A DNA stretch of 64,000 bases, from assembly GCA_001802455.1 (NCBI GenBank), contig MGXZ01000005.1, positions 53,403-117,402 of the forward strand, written 5' to 3'. Shown here one piece after another: positions 55,667-63,761 of this stretch. The position numbers and the translations under genes were made by a program. The stretch's first letter is position 1. Each line of letters opens with the position of its first letter. The DNA is from Gammaproteobacteria bacterium RIFCSPHIGHO2_12_FULL_39_24. GTDB taxonomy: Bacteria; Pseudomonadota; Gammaproteobacteria; Coxiellales; Coxiellaceae. Under the pieces are notes generated by a model. The model worked only from the letters and a program-made list of their open reading frames with translations, had not been told where the DNA came from and did no database searches.

Positions 55667-56931
55667 AACACCTCTCTCGCCGCCGCAACCATTGCCAATC
55701 TTCCCACAACACCATATGCATAAAAACGATTTACTGTTTCGTGATTTTTTTTACACGGCGGAAGATAACAATTTTTTGCAAAAGCGAGTGGTTGAAAATC
55801 CATTCCTGGTGCATTGAGATTTTCATCAATCCCTTTGTTTTTATGAATGCGATAAAATCCACCAACAACATATCGACCGATATGGTACACAACGGGTTCA
55901 GCAACGGCATTGTCATCTCCAACGGTTTCAAATGTATAAACACCTTCTTGCAAAATAACTTTCGTTACCGCAGCGCCGCCTTTGAGTGACGACATTTTTG
56001 TGCGTTGTTTGCGATTTAAATTCACCAATTCAAGTGGGTCTTGAATCATCATCACAGCCATTCCATACGTACCTTGATCCGCTTTGACAACCACAAAAGG
56101 CGCCTGATCGATTTTATATTTCACATACTTATGTCGGATTTTTTCAAATAATTGACTCGCACGTTCAGCCAAACACGCTTGATTATTTTGATTGGAGAAA
56201 TCTACCTCACCACAATGATCAAAATACGGATTAATTAACCAAGGATCGATATCAACTATTTTTGCAAACGCTTCAGAAACTTTTTCATAATAACGAAAAT
56301 GATCTGATTTCAAGCGCGTCGACCATCCTAATTTTAATGACGGCAGAAATTGTTGTTGGGTATTTTTTAAAATAGCAGGAACGCCCGCAGAAAAATCATT
56401 ATTTAAAATAATGCAGCAAGGAAAAAAACCATTGACGCCCACGCGATCATTTTCGCGAATCAGTGGTTCTAGCATAATTTCACGACCCGACGGCAATGTT
56501 TGTTGTAATGGTTCTTTTAAATCGGGAATCAGCGAAGCAATGCGAACATCAAAACCCGCGCGCTCTAAAATCTCTGCAAGCAACGCTAAATTTTCAAAAT
56601 AAAAAATATTGCGCGTATGGCTTTCTGGAATTAATAATAAACGTGTTGCATTCGGGCATTTCTCCGCCATCGTAGATTGTACGGCTTGTACACACAATGC
56701 CATCATCTCAAGATTTAAATTATTAAATCCTGCGGGAAATAAATTCGTATCCACTGGCGCTAACTTAAATCCCGCATTGCGCAAATCCACTGAGCCATAA
56801 AATGGCGGTGGCGTTAACTGCCATTGCGAACGAAACCAACTTTCAATCTCAACTTGCTTACTCAAAAATTGTTTTTCAAGCTGCAATAATGGGCCGGTTA
56901 AAGCCGTCTCTAAATGAGGTACAGGTAGCAT
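55663..56931 (-). CDS. gshA: Glutamate-cysteine ligase, proteobacterial GshA type 3
   Basis: First step of glutathione synthesis. 422 aa, of the shorter family distinct from E. coli GshA (segments PPPFYGSVDLRNAGFKLAPVDTNLFPAGFNNL, VVVKADQGTYGMAVM, YRIHKNKGIDENLNAPGMDF). Forms a two-gene operon with gshB. Divergent from djlA, 63 bases apart. Confidence 0.92.
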   Translation of the reverse strand: MLPVPHLETALTGPLLQLEKQFLSKQVEIESWFRSQWQLTPPPFYGSVDLRNAGFKLAPVDTNLFPAGFNNLNLEMMALCVQAVQSTMAEKCPNATRLLLIPESHTRNIFYFENLALLAEILERAGFDVRIASLIPDLKEPLQQTLPSGREIMLEPLIRENDRVGVNGFFPCCIILNNDFSAGVPAILKNTQQQFLPSLKLGWSTRLKSDHFRYYEKVSEAFAKIVDIDPWLINPYFDHCGEVDFSNQNNQACLAERASQLFEKIRHKYVKYKIDQAPFVVVKADQGTYGMAVMMIQDPLELVNLNRKQRTKMSSLKGGAAVTKVILQEGVYTFETVGDDNAVAEPVVYHIGRYVVGGFYRIHKNKGIDENLNAPGMDFQPLAFAKNCYLPPCKKNHETVNRFYAYGVVGRLAMVAAAREVL

Positions 56932-56994
56932 ATTTTTATCCTGCTTAATACTAATTAAATGTTACAATCTTAACCTAAAATAGAGATTCATCCC

Positions 56995-57750
56995 ATGAAA
57001 TTCAAAGGCAAAATCATCGGCGCAACCATCGGTCTCATAATCGGCGGACCGATTGGGATGGCACTCGGCTTTATCGCCGGTCATCTTTATGATGTTGGTT
57101 ATTTCAAAGCAATCATTCAAGCCACGCAGGGTGCGGTACACACGCACGCGCAACAAATTTTCTTCAATGCCACCTTTAAAGTCATGGGTTATATCGCAAA
57201 ATCAGATGGGCATGTTTCTGAAAATGAAATTCACACCGCACGCAAAATTATGTCGCAAATGGGTTTAAATGAAACTTTAAAAGAACAAGCAATTCATCTT
57301 TTTAACGCAGGAAAACAGCCTGACTTTCATTTGGATCAAACGTTATTTCAGTTACGACAAGTTTTTCAAATGCAGCCAGGATTACTAACTGTGTTTTTAG
57401 ATATTCAATTACAAATGGCGTCTGCTGATGGGCAATTATCTGCTACAAAAAATGCAACGCTACAAAATATTCGTGAAAAATTGGGCGTGACAGGTTATCA
57501 ACAATATCAAAATCACACGCGATCACGCACTGCTTCGATGTCATTAAATGATGCATACGATATATTATCGGTTTCACCTTCTGCCAATGCTGATGAAATT
57601 AAAAAGGCCTATCGAAAATTAATGAGTCAAAATCATCCCGACAAATTAATTGCAAAAGGGTTGCCACCCGAAATGATTAAAGTAGCAACGCAAAAAACAC
57701 AGAAAATAAAAGAAGCGTATGAGTTGATTAAAAAGACGAAGGAATTTTAA
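56995..57750 (+). CDS. djlA: Membrane-anchored J-domain co-chaperone DjlA
   Basis: 251 aa. An N-terminal Gly-rich membrane helix (about 6-28) is followed by a TerB-type domain (about 60-150; YIAKSDGHVSENEI, MASADGQLSATKN) and a C-terminal J domain (about 185-251) with the HPD motif in NHPDKLI. Stimulates DnaK at the membrane. Order and length match DjlA. Confidence 0.95.
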   Translation: MKFKGKIIGATIGLIIGGPIGMALGFIAGHLYDVGYFKAIIQATQGAVHTHAQQIFFNATFKVMGYIAKSDGHVSENEIHTARKIMSQMGLNETLKEQAIHLFNAGKQPDFHLDQTLFQLRQVFQMQPGLLTVFLDIQLQMASADGQLSATKNATLQNIREKLGVTGYQQYQNHTRSRTASMSLNDAYDILSVSPSANADEIKKAYRKLMSQNHPDKLIAKGLPPEMIKVATQKTQKIKEAYELIKKTKEF

Positions 57751-57761
57751 CTTTTAATTTT

Positions 57762-57959
57762 TTACTTTTTTAATGGTGTATAACGGCCTGCAGAAGAACA
57801 AACTGAGTTCGCGGAATCAGTAGAACCAGTCGAGGTCACGGAATTATTTTTTGGAGTACGATCAAATACACCGCCATATTTTTTAGAACCGCCGCCCAAA
57901 AGAGAGTTATTCAAAGAATCTTTATCACCCTTTTTTTCTGTACTGTTTCCAATTCCCAT
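57762..57959 (-). CDS. Small Ser/Asn/Gly-rich protein, unknown
   Basis: 65 aa from ATG 57959, 5 bases after a perfect AGGAGG, one of the strongest Shine-Dalgarno sites in the window. The protein is low-complexity and soluble (STEKKGDKDSLNNSLLGGGSKKYGG, then STGSTDSANSVCSS). No family recognised. Downstream of the convergent djlA by 12 bases. Confidence 0.65.
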   Translation of the reverse strand: MGIGNSTEKKGDKDSLNNSLLGGGSKKYGGVFDRTPKNNSVTSTGSTDSANSVCSSAGRYTPLKK

Positions 57960-58024
57960 CTTTACCTCCTGTAATCTCACCATGATTTCCGAATAGTAAA
58001 GACTAGCATAGTTTAAAAATACTG

Positions 58025-58042
58025 TATAATTTATTCTATAAT
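58025..58042 (+). promoter_or_regulatory. Two -10-like TATAAT boxes before the rpe hairpin
   Basis: TATAAT at 58025-58030 and again at 58037-58042. The second directly abuts the hairpin, so a transcript from here would begin within or at its first arm. No convincing -35. Confidence 0.4.
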
Positions 58043-58165
58043 GAATTAAGCGCTGAAAATTTGCATTCGCTCGCAGCCGTTACAACACCCTTGTTTTTCG
58101 TGAACATGACACAAAAACAAGGGATCTTGCAACGGCTTCTCGCTACTTTAATTAGCGCTTAATTC
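58043..58165 (+). ncRNA. Long three-part RNA hairpin upstream of rpe (leader, small RNA or MITE)
   Basis: Three nested perfect stems: GAATTAAGCGCT (58043-58054) with its complement at 58154-58165; AGCCGTT (58075-58081) with 58131-58137, extended by CAA/TTG; and CCCTTGTTTTT (58088-58098) with 58113-58123. The tip adds GTG/CAC. There is no T-run after it, so it is not a simple terminator. No match to a known riboswitch is recalled. Confidence 0.6.
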
Positions 58166-58196
58166 GAACCACAACGATCATTAATCGAGAATAATC

Positions 58197-58862
58197 ATGC
58201 CACAAAAAATCTTGATCGCTGCATCCATCTTATCTGCCGATTTTGCGCGTCTTGGCGAAGAATGCAAAAACATCATTGACGCAGGCGCAGACAGCATTCA
58301 TTTTGATGTGATGGATCATCATTTCGTGCCTAACTTAACTTTCGGCACACACATTTGCTCAGCATTGCGAAAAGACGGCATTACCGCAGAAATTGATGTG
58401 CATTTAATGGTGACCGATCCTGAAAAATATATTGCGCCATTTGCAAAAGCGGGTGCAAATCGATTAACCTTTCACCCCATTACTGTAAAAGATCCTCAAA
58501 CACTGTGCAAAAAAATTCACGATGCGGGCATGCAAGCGGGCGTTGCTTTTAATCCTGATAAAAAAATTGAAGTTTCAGATAAATTATTTTCGCAACTTGA
58601 TATGATTTTAATCATGTCTGTTTTTGCGGGATTTGGCGGACAACAATTTATTCCAGACAGTTTACCTAAAATTCGCGAAACGAAAAAATTAATTGATCAG
58701 TATAATCCAACAATTTTATTGGGTATTGATGGCGGCATTAAAGTCGACACTATTCGCAGCGTGGTGGATGCAGGTGTTAATTTTATTGTAATGGGATCGG
58801 GATTGTTTTCAGCGGATGATTATGCGGAACGCATAAAAATAATTCGAGAAAAAATAAAATGA
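58197..58862 (+). CDS. rpe: Ribulose-phosphate 3-epimerase
   Basis: Interconverts ribulose 5-phosphate and xylulose 5-phosphate. 221 aa TIM barrel. [28 protein letters not shown] (metal His and Asp), [14 protein letters not shown] and [11 protein letters not shown] are all present. The stop overlaps pabA by 4 bases. Preceded by the 123-base hairpin. Confidence 0.96.
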   Translation: MPQKILIAASILSADFARLGEECKNIIDAGADSIHFDVMDHHFVPNLTFGTHICSALRKDGITAEIDVHLMVTDPEKYIAPFAKAGANRLTFHPITVKDPQTLCKKIHDAGMQAGVAFNPDKKIEVSDKLFSQLDMILIMSVFAGFGGQQFIPDSLPKIRETKKLIDQYNPTILLGIDGGIKVDTIRSVVDAGVNFIVMGSGLFSADDYAERIKIIREKIK

Positions 58863-59422
58863 TCTTGATGATCGACAACTACGATTCATTTACTTTTAAT
58901 TTAGTACACTATTTTGAAAAACTAAAACAAGATGTATGCGTATTTCGCAATGATGAAATCACACTCGATGATATCGAAAAATTAAATCCGGATCACATGG
59001 TTATTTCACCGGGTCCTGGCAGACCCATCGATGCGGGCGTCACACTATCCAGTATTAAAAAATTTGCGGGGAAAATTCCGATATTAGGCGTTTGTTTGGG
59101 TCATCAAGCCATCGCGCATGCTTTCGGCGCAAAAATAATTTCTGCAAAAAAAATTATGCATGGAAAAACATCAGCCATTTTTCACGATAATAAAGGTGTT
59201 TTTAACAATATCCCGAATCCATTTCAAGCAACACGTTACCACTCTTTAGTGATCGATCAAAAAACATTGTCATCTGATTTTGAGATTACCGCATGGACAG
59301 AAGAGGAAGAAATTATGGGGATACAACATCGCGTGTTTCCTCTCGAAGGCGTGCAGTTTCACCCCGAAGCAATTTTGACCGAGCACGGTCTGCTATTGTT
59401 AAAACAGTTTGTGGTTTGCTAG
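58859..59422 (+). CDS. pabA: Anthranilate/aminodeoxychorismate synthase glutaminase component
   Basis: 187 aa class I glutamine amidotransferase. [16 protein letters not shown], catalytic Cys in [14 protein letters not shown], and His-Glu in VQFHPEAIL. It supplies ammonia to TrpE or PabB; no partner gene is in the window, so PabA against TrpG is not settled. Coupled to rpe by ATGA. Confidence 0.93.
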   Translation: MILMIDNYDSFTFNLVHYFEKLKQDVCVFRNDEITLDDIEKLNPDHMVISPGPGRPIDAGVTLSSIKKFAGKIPILGVCLGHQAIAHAFGAKIISAKKIMHGKTSAIFHDNKGVFNNIPNPFQATRYHSLVIDQKTLSSDFEITAWTEEEEIMGIQHRVFPLEGVQFHPEAILTEHGLLLLKQFVVC

Positions 59423-59870
59423 GCTCTAGCTTCTGTCTTGCTCTTGCAGACAAGCAATTTCCTCTATGTTCCATGCGCATCATCCTAGCGCTGCACGCTC
59501 GTGCAAAAAGTCCGTTGCGTTGTGCTTTCGATAATTCAACGGTAAGGGGGCGTGATAAAGAAGCATTCTGCGAACGACATGCTTCCTTATAATTAAATAA
59601 GGTTCTATAAATCGCATGCCACGCTAAAAATGCAGCAGTGTTAATATGATGCCTGTCACATTCTTCGCGGGTTCGCAATACCTGTTGATCGTGAACATGT
59701 TCTCCCAAAAATAAACGCAGTATCAATGATGCATCATGCTCACGATCTCGAATCGCTGCACGAGCAGATGCTTCTTCTCGACTCAGCTGACTCGCAATGC
59801 GTTCTGCTAATGGTGTACGAATATCGCGATGTTTTACGCGCCGATGTCGATGTCGACGTTCTCTTCTCAT
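59313..59870 (-). CDS. Arg/His-rich hypothetical protein, partly antisense to pabA
   Basis: 185 codons, ATG 59870, with GGGATA upstream. The first about 150 codons lie outside pabA; the last 36 are antisense to it. Composition is extreme (N-terminus [14 protein letters not shown]; many Arg and Ala), unlike the Lys-rich neighbours, and the DNA is GC-richer than average. The N-terminal 120 residues look helical ([21 protein letters not shown]). No family recognised. The C-terminal part may be a chance extension. Confidence 0.45.
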   Translation of the reverse strand: MRRERRHRHRRVKHRDIRTPLAERIASQLSREEASARAAIRDREHDASLILRLFLGEHVHDQQVLRTREECDRHHINTAAFLAWHAIYRTLFNYKEACRSQNASLSRPLTVELSKAQRNGLFARACSARMMRMEHRGNCLSARARQKLEPSKPQTVLTIADRARSKLLRGETARLREETRDVVSP

Positions 59871-59951
59871 AACTGTATCCCAATAAATCCTATGCTAAAG
59901 TGGTAAAACAAATTCTACATCACATTTTTAAAATATCGAGGAGAATTAAAA

Positions 59952-60335
59952 ATGGCGCTAAAAACACTCGGCCTTCGTCACGTTGCGCTCAATGTGTTTG
60001 ATGTTGCAGCATGCGCTAATTTCTATCAAGATATTTTCAATATGACTATTGATTGGCAGCCCGATGTTGACAATGTGTACTTAACATCAGGTCATGACAA
60101 TTTAGCACTGCATCGTGTTGAAAAATGCGAGCGTAATCGCGCATCACAACGACTCGATCACATTGGTTTTTTTGTCGAATCACCTGAGGCAGTGGATGAA
60201 TGGTTTTTATTTTTGAAAAAAAATAATGTGAAAATAATGAAAGAGCCCAAAACACATCGCGATGGCGCGCGCAGTTTGTATTGCGCGGATCCGGATGGCA
60301 ATGTGATACAGGTTATCTATACAAAACGTACGTAA
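59952..60335 (+). CDS. VOC-family (glyoxalase/dioxygenase fold) protein
   Basis: 127 aa with one VOC module of two beta-alpha-beta-beta-beta units: LRHVALNVFDVAACANFYQDIF and LDHIGFFVESPEAVDEWF, ending YCADPDGNVIQVIY. Metal-binding His and Glu-type positions are kept in outline. Typical functions are thiol-linked isomerisation or ring cleavage; the substrate is unknown. ATG 59952 has AGGAG upstream. Confidence 0.85.
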   Translation: MALKTLGLRHVALNVFDVAACANFYQDIFNMTIDWQPDVDNVYLTSGHDNLALHRVEKCERNRASQRLDHIGFFVESPEAVDEWFLFLKKNNVKIMKEPKTHRDGARSLYCADPDGNVIQVIYTKRT

Positions 60336-60379
60336 AATTGCGTGATTTCAGATTAAAAGTGTTTTTTTTTTTTGAAATA

Positions 60380-60388
60380 TGTTATGGT
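60380..60388 (+). promoter_or_regulatory. Extended -10 element TGTTATGGT of the 320-aa gene
   Basis: Same TGnTATGGT element as before the HU-like gene, with a long T-run immediately upstream in both. It lies 47 bases before the start codon. Confidence 0.35.
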
Positions 60389-60434
60389 CGCCTCAGATTA
60401 ATTGGGTAGTTAAATTTTTTGAAGAGGAAGAGCA

Positions 60435-61397
60435 ATGAGTCGCGAAATAACAATTCGGCCTGATGATCATGATGAGGCTAAGCCACTGTTGCCCGAACAG
60501 GCAACAGCAAGTGGGGGGAATCAAGATCAAGAGAATAGAATTTTTGGGGATAATCTTATTCTCATGAACATGCTGTATCTTTTTCACGATCAACTGTTGA
60601 GAGCTAAAGATGGGTTTGAGCTTCGTGATATTGAGTTCAGGGTAGGGGTAGCTCAAACACCATTAACGCGAATCCGATTTCCTACTTCATTGCTGGATTA
60701 CACGGTAGTGAATGTGGAGGATGAGGGTTGCACACTGAAGACATGGTTGCTTAATTTGGAGCGTACGTATGATGGGACTACTTATTCTGTAAGATTAAAC
60801 GGAGGATACGTGATGATCTCAAGCCAGATCCTCTCGTCTTTTAAGCTACAGCCCCCCCCTTTTGATGTTACTCAATCAACCCACATAACAACGAAACCAT
60901 TTCTTGAGGAAATAGGTCAAGCAGCAGATACACTTGAACGTGCACTTGCTAGCAAAGGAATGAAATTATGTTTTTTGCTTTCCGATTACAATTTTCCTAT
61001 TATCGTTAACATCTTTTTTTTCTTCATAATGTTGCCGCTCATAGCTGTAGGTTTAAATAAAAATAACAATGCTAAGAATCTGTGGAATTTTTACTCTACA
61101 TTGACATTCTCTACCTCCTTCTTGGTTGGTATAATATTTTATACTTTCGGTCAGCTTAGAAAGTTCATGAGAGACTGGCGTACGTTCCCTGGTGGCGCAT
61201 TAAATTATGAGTATTCGGGTAATGAAAAAGGCGTACCGATACCGCGTGAGAACACGTACTCATTGATCGCGGCTTTACGGCGATTTTCTAGCATTGTAAC
61301 AACTCCTTCCGCTGTAAGAACAACTACTTTAACAACGACAGAAAAAGAAAATTTTACGATGCCCGCGGCCGCCCCGCGATCCCGGTCACCCATATGA
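60435..61397 (+). CDS. Two-TM-helix protein, unknown
   Basis: 320 aa with GAGGAAGAG before ATG 60435. An N-terminal soluble domain of about 185 residues is followed by two membrane helices (about 187-205 and 220-240), then a cytoplasmic tail rich in Thr, Ala, Arg and Ser that ends PRSRSPI. No family recognised. Codon use is less A/T-biased than in the neighbours. A GC-rich NotI-like run near the end (GCGGCCGC) is unusual here. Could be a membrane-targeted effector or an acquired gene (inference). Confidence 0.7.
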   Translation: MSREITIRPDDHDEAKPLLPEQATASGGNQDQENRIFGDNLILMNMLYLFHDQLLRAKDGFELRDIEFRVGVAQTPLTRIRFPTSLLDYTVVNVEDEGCTLKTWLLNLERTYDGTTYSVRLNGGYVMISSQILSSFKLQPPPFDVTQSTHITTKPFLEEIGQAADTLERALASKGMKLCFLLSDYNFPIIVNIFFFFIMLPLIAVGLNKNNNAKNLWNFYSTLTFSTSFLVGIIFYTFGQLRKFMRDWRTFPGGALNYEYSGNEKGVPIPRENTYSLIAALRRFSSIVTTPSAVRTTTLTTTEKENFTMPAAAPRSRSPI

Positions 61398-61399
61398 TT

Positions 61400-61790
61400 T
61401 TAAATTAAAGAAACCGGTATTGCTTGAACCTGTTGTGTAATTGGTAATAATGTGTCGCAAAAACAAATCACAGCGCCAGACACAATTTTTTCTGGGAATT
61501 TTTCTAAAACAGAAAAATGACTGATGGCATCTTTTGTCGGTGATGCCGTTTTTTTATTTCAATCGGATAAAATTGATCATTAGACTTCTTTCGAAACCTT
61601 GAGTAGTGAGACAAGGTCGCAGAAAAAATTTTTGAAAAAGCTTCGTGCCCACATTAGCCAATGAGCATTTTGAGAAAATTTTTTCGAAGAGATTGTCCAT
61701 TAATCGAGGTTTCGAAAGAAGTCTATTCTTTACGATCAGCAAATCAAATTCCTACCGTCTCCCGATACGGTAAAAGTCGCTATTGACAAA
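61400..61790 (-). pseudogene. Remnant of a DUF4143-type AAA ATPase gene, interrupted by a miniature element
   Basis: On the minus strand, 61578 down to the TAA at 61400 reads DQFYPIEIKKTASPTKDA..., then GAVICFCDTLLPITQQVQA and IPVSLI, the C-terminal pattern of DUF4143/AAA_14 ATPases. On the other side of the inserted element (61725-61749) the same gene continues upstream as EFDLLIVKN. Read across the insertion, VKN joins DQFYPIEIKK in frame. A TAG stop lies just before EFDLLI, and nothing upstream of about 61790 is recognisable, so only the C-terminal end survives. Confidence 0.7.
61582..61724. mobile_element. 143-bp miniature inverted-repeat element (MITE)
   Basis: Perfect 18-bp terminal inverted repeats AGACTTCTTTCGAAACCT (61582-61599) and its complement (61707-61724), followed by partly matching inner bases. 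Internal pairing of GAAAAAATTTT (61622-61632) with 61675-61685 gives a long hairpin. It is flanked by a direct repeat ATT (61579-61581 and 61725-61727), and removing the element restores the DUF4143 reading frame. It is probably mobilised by a transposase encoded elsewhere. Confidence 0.85.
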
Positions 61791-61811
61791 AGAATCGTAT
61801 TGCCTTACCAT
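61783..61811 (+). promoter_or_regulatory. Sigma70 promoter of the ABC/GntR operon
   Basis: Perfect -35 TTGACA (61783-61788), 17-base spacer, -10 TACCAT (61806-61811). Its -35 lies in the decayed end of the DUF4143 remnant. Confidence 0.75.
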
Positions 61812-61817
61812 TAGTCA

Positions 61818-61831
61818 ACTAGATATCTAGT
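61818..61831. promoter_or_regulatory. 14-bp palindromic operator, candidate GntR site
   Basis: ACTAGATATCTAGT is a perfect 14-bp palindrome, beginning 6 bases after the -10 and so covering the start of transcription. The third gene of the operon is a GntR-family repressor, so autoregulation is the simplest reading. Confidence 0.75.
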
Positions 61832-61850
61832 ACACTAATTTAGAGGTTTT

Positions 61851-62690
61851 ATGATAACACTGCGTGAGTTAAGTTTCGGTTATAGCAAAACCGATGTATT
61901 ATTTGAAAAACTGAATCTTCGGCTTCAACCCGGTAATGTCTGCGGATTATTAGGCAAAAACGGCGCTGGTAAAACAACGCTGCTGAAAATAATGGCGGGG
62001 TTATTGTTTGCTCAAGCGGGCGATTGCATGCGTTTGGGTTTTAATGTCAAAAATCGTGAGCCTGAAAGTCTAAGCCATATTTATTTTGTTCCAGAAGAAT
62101 TTTTTGTACCACAATTAACAGCAAAACAATATCTTGATTTATACGCACCCTTTTATTCGCACTTCGATACAACATTATTTGAAGCATGCATAAAAGAATT
62201 CGATATTCCTAATAATAAATTATTACCCACATTTTCTTATGGCCAAAAGAAAAAATTTCTTATTAGTTTTGCGATCGCAACACAATGCAAAATAATTCTA
62301 TTTGATGAACCCACCAATGGACTTGATATACCTAGCAAAAGTCAATTTAGAAAACTCATCGCTTCCAATATGACGGATGACAAATTATTTATTATTTCGA
62401 CCCATCAAGTGCATGATGTAGAAAAGTTGGTTGATAGGGTGGTGATATTAGATGATGGAAAAATTATTATAAATTCATCACTGGCACATGTCACAAAGAC
62501 AATTGCAATAGAGCAAGAATCGAGCGAGCCCAGTTTGAATTCATGCATTTATTATGAAAAAAATATATCAGGTTATGCAGTAGTAACTGAAAATAAATCA
62601 AATCGTGATTCCAACATCGACCTCGAAATATTTTTTAATATGGTGATCGCAAACAAAGAAAAATCAAGTCAATTATTTGGCGGAGAGTAA
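61851..62690 (+). CDS. ABC transporter ATP-binding protein (YtrB-like)
   Basis: 279 aa. Walker A GKNGAGKTT (35-43), signature-like FSYGQKKKF, Walker B IILFDEPTNGLD and a His-switch STHQVHD. The C-terminal about 70 residues are a divergent extension. AGAGG precedes ATG 61851. First gene of an ABC-ATPase, membrane protein, GntR operon like Bacillus ytr and related units that respond to cell-envelope stress. Substrate unknown. Confidence 0.9.
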   Translation: MITLRELSFGYSKTDVLFEKLNLRLQPGNVCGLLGKNGAGKTTLLKIMAGLLFAQAGDCMRLGFNVKNREPESLSHIYFVPEEFFVPQLTAKQYLDLYAPFYSHFDTTLFEACIKEFDIPNNKLLPTFSYGQKKKFLISFAIATQCKIILFDEPTNGLDIPSKSQFRKLIASNMTDDKLFIISTHQVHDVEKLVDRVVILDDGKIIINSSLAHVTKTIAIEQESSEPSLNSCIYYEKNISGYAVVTENKSNRDSNIDLEIFFNMVIANKEKSSQLFGGE

Positions 62691-62692
62691 TC

Positions 62693-63394
62693 ATGGTTAC
62701 CCTTAATTTTAATCGGTTATACCAATTAATAAAAATAGATATCGTCACCAATAAGAAGAATATGTTAGTAACCTCTGCTGCGTTTATCGTTATTTTAGCA
62801 CTACTGCCATTTCACTTTTCAGGAAGTGCCGACGCCTATTCTTGGATGTTATATATCGGTGGATTCATGATCACCAATCGGGCATTTAATGAAATGCATG
62901 ATCATCGAAAAGCATGTGCGTATTTAACATTGCCTTGTTCCAATCTCGAAAGATTTTTATCAAAGTTTTTATTAACAACGGTTATTTTTGCAATAGTATT
63001 ACTCGTTGTTTTTTATGCGTGTTCAATGTTAAGTGTTATTACCAACACGCTATTTTTTCATCACGCCATCAATATATTTGATTTAACTTCAATTGGGTTG
63101 TGGATTGGCATTGGGAAATATATTGTTTTACAATCCATTTTTTTATTGGGCGCAGCTTATTTTCAAAAACACTCAATCACAAAAACAACATTGGCCTTAG
63201 GCTGTTTGTTTATCGTATTAGCGATTTTATTATTTCTTTTTTCATGGGTGACCTGTCCATCCTGCAGTCAGAGTGGATTGTTTGATCTGATTTCAAAATC
63301 ATTCAATGGAGTCTATTTTATTTTTTGGATAGTGGTAGCGCCAATTTGTTGGCTCATCACCTACGTCCGCATTGCGGAGAGTGAGATTAAATAG
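62693..63394 (+). CDS. Membrane subunit of the ABC transporter
   Basis: 233 aa with six hydrophobic helices (about 26-42, 52-66, 96-125, 135-165, 168-190, 205-228). GGAGAG Shine-Dalgarno; 2 bases after the ATPase stop. It lacks the EAA loop of importers, as expected of ABC-2 or YtrC-type exporter subunits. Overlaps the GntR leader region but not its chosen start. Confidence 0.82.
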   Translation: MVTLNFNRLYQLIKIDIVTNKKNMLVTSAAFIVILALLPFHFSGSADAYSWMLYIGGFMITNRAFNEMHDHRKACAYLTLPCSNLERFLSKFLLTTVIFAIVLLVVFYACSMLSVITNTLFFHHAINIFDLTSIGLWIGIGKYIVLQSIFLLGAAYFQKHSITKTTLALGCLFIVLAILLFLFSWVTCPSCSQSGLFDLISKSFNGVYFIFWIVVAPICWLITYVRIAESEIK

Positions 63395-63395
63395 G

Positions 63396-63761
63396 ATGGA
63401 ATTTAAAAGTAAAAAAGCAATCTATCTTCAAATTGCGGATTTTTGTTGCGAAAAAATTTTACAAAAGGGGTGGGTTTGTGAACAAAAAATTCCATCAATA
63501 CGAGAAATTGCTTTGATGCTGGAAGTTAATCCTAACACGGTGACGCGCACGGTCAGTTATTTAGAAGAACACAACATTATTAAAATGCAGCGTGGCGTGG
63601 GTTATTTTGTCACACAACATGCTGTAAAAATTATTGTAGATTTAAAAAAACAGGAGTTTTTTAATGAGGACTTACCAACGCTTTTTCGCATGATGCAATT
63701 AATGGATATTACATTTGAAGAAATAACAACCCTTTATAAAAAAACGAGGAATAAACGATGA
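63396..63761 (+). CDS. GntR-family transcriptional regulator, YtrA subfamily
   Basis: 121 aa from ATG 63396, 1 base after the permease stop; the frame to 63372 lies inside that gene. Winged helix: KKAIYLQIADFCCEKILQKGW, then IPSIREIALMLEVNPNTVTRTVSYLEEHNIIKMQRGVGYFV. The short C-terminal part (about 45 residues) without a large effector domain is typical of the YtrA subfamily. Likely binds the palindrome at 61818 and represses its own operon. Confidence 0.92.
   Translation: MEFKSKKAIYLQIADFCCEKILQKGWVCEQKIPSIREIALMLEVNPNTVTRTVSYLEEHNIIKMQRGVGYFVTQHAVKIIVDLKKQEFFNEDLPTLFRMMQLMDITFEEITTLYKKTRNKR

Noticed and set aside
58043..58165. Rho-independent terminator reading of the rpe hairpin
   Set aside because: It is far longer than a terminator, has no following T-run and sits directly after promoter-like boxes.
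59293..59592. 99-codon plus-strand frame across the pabA end
   Set aside because: It is pabA in a second frame plus downstream DNA, with no RBS and no protein-like pattern.
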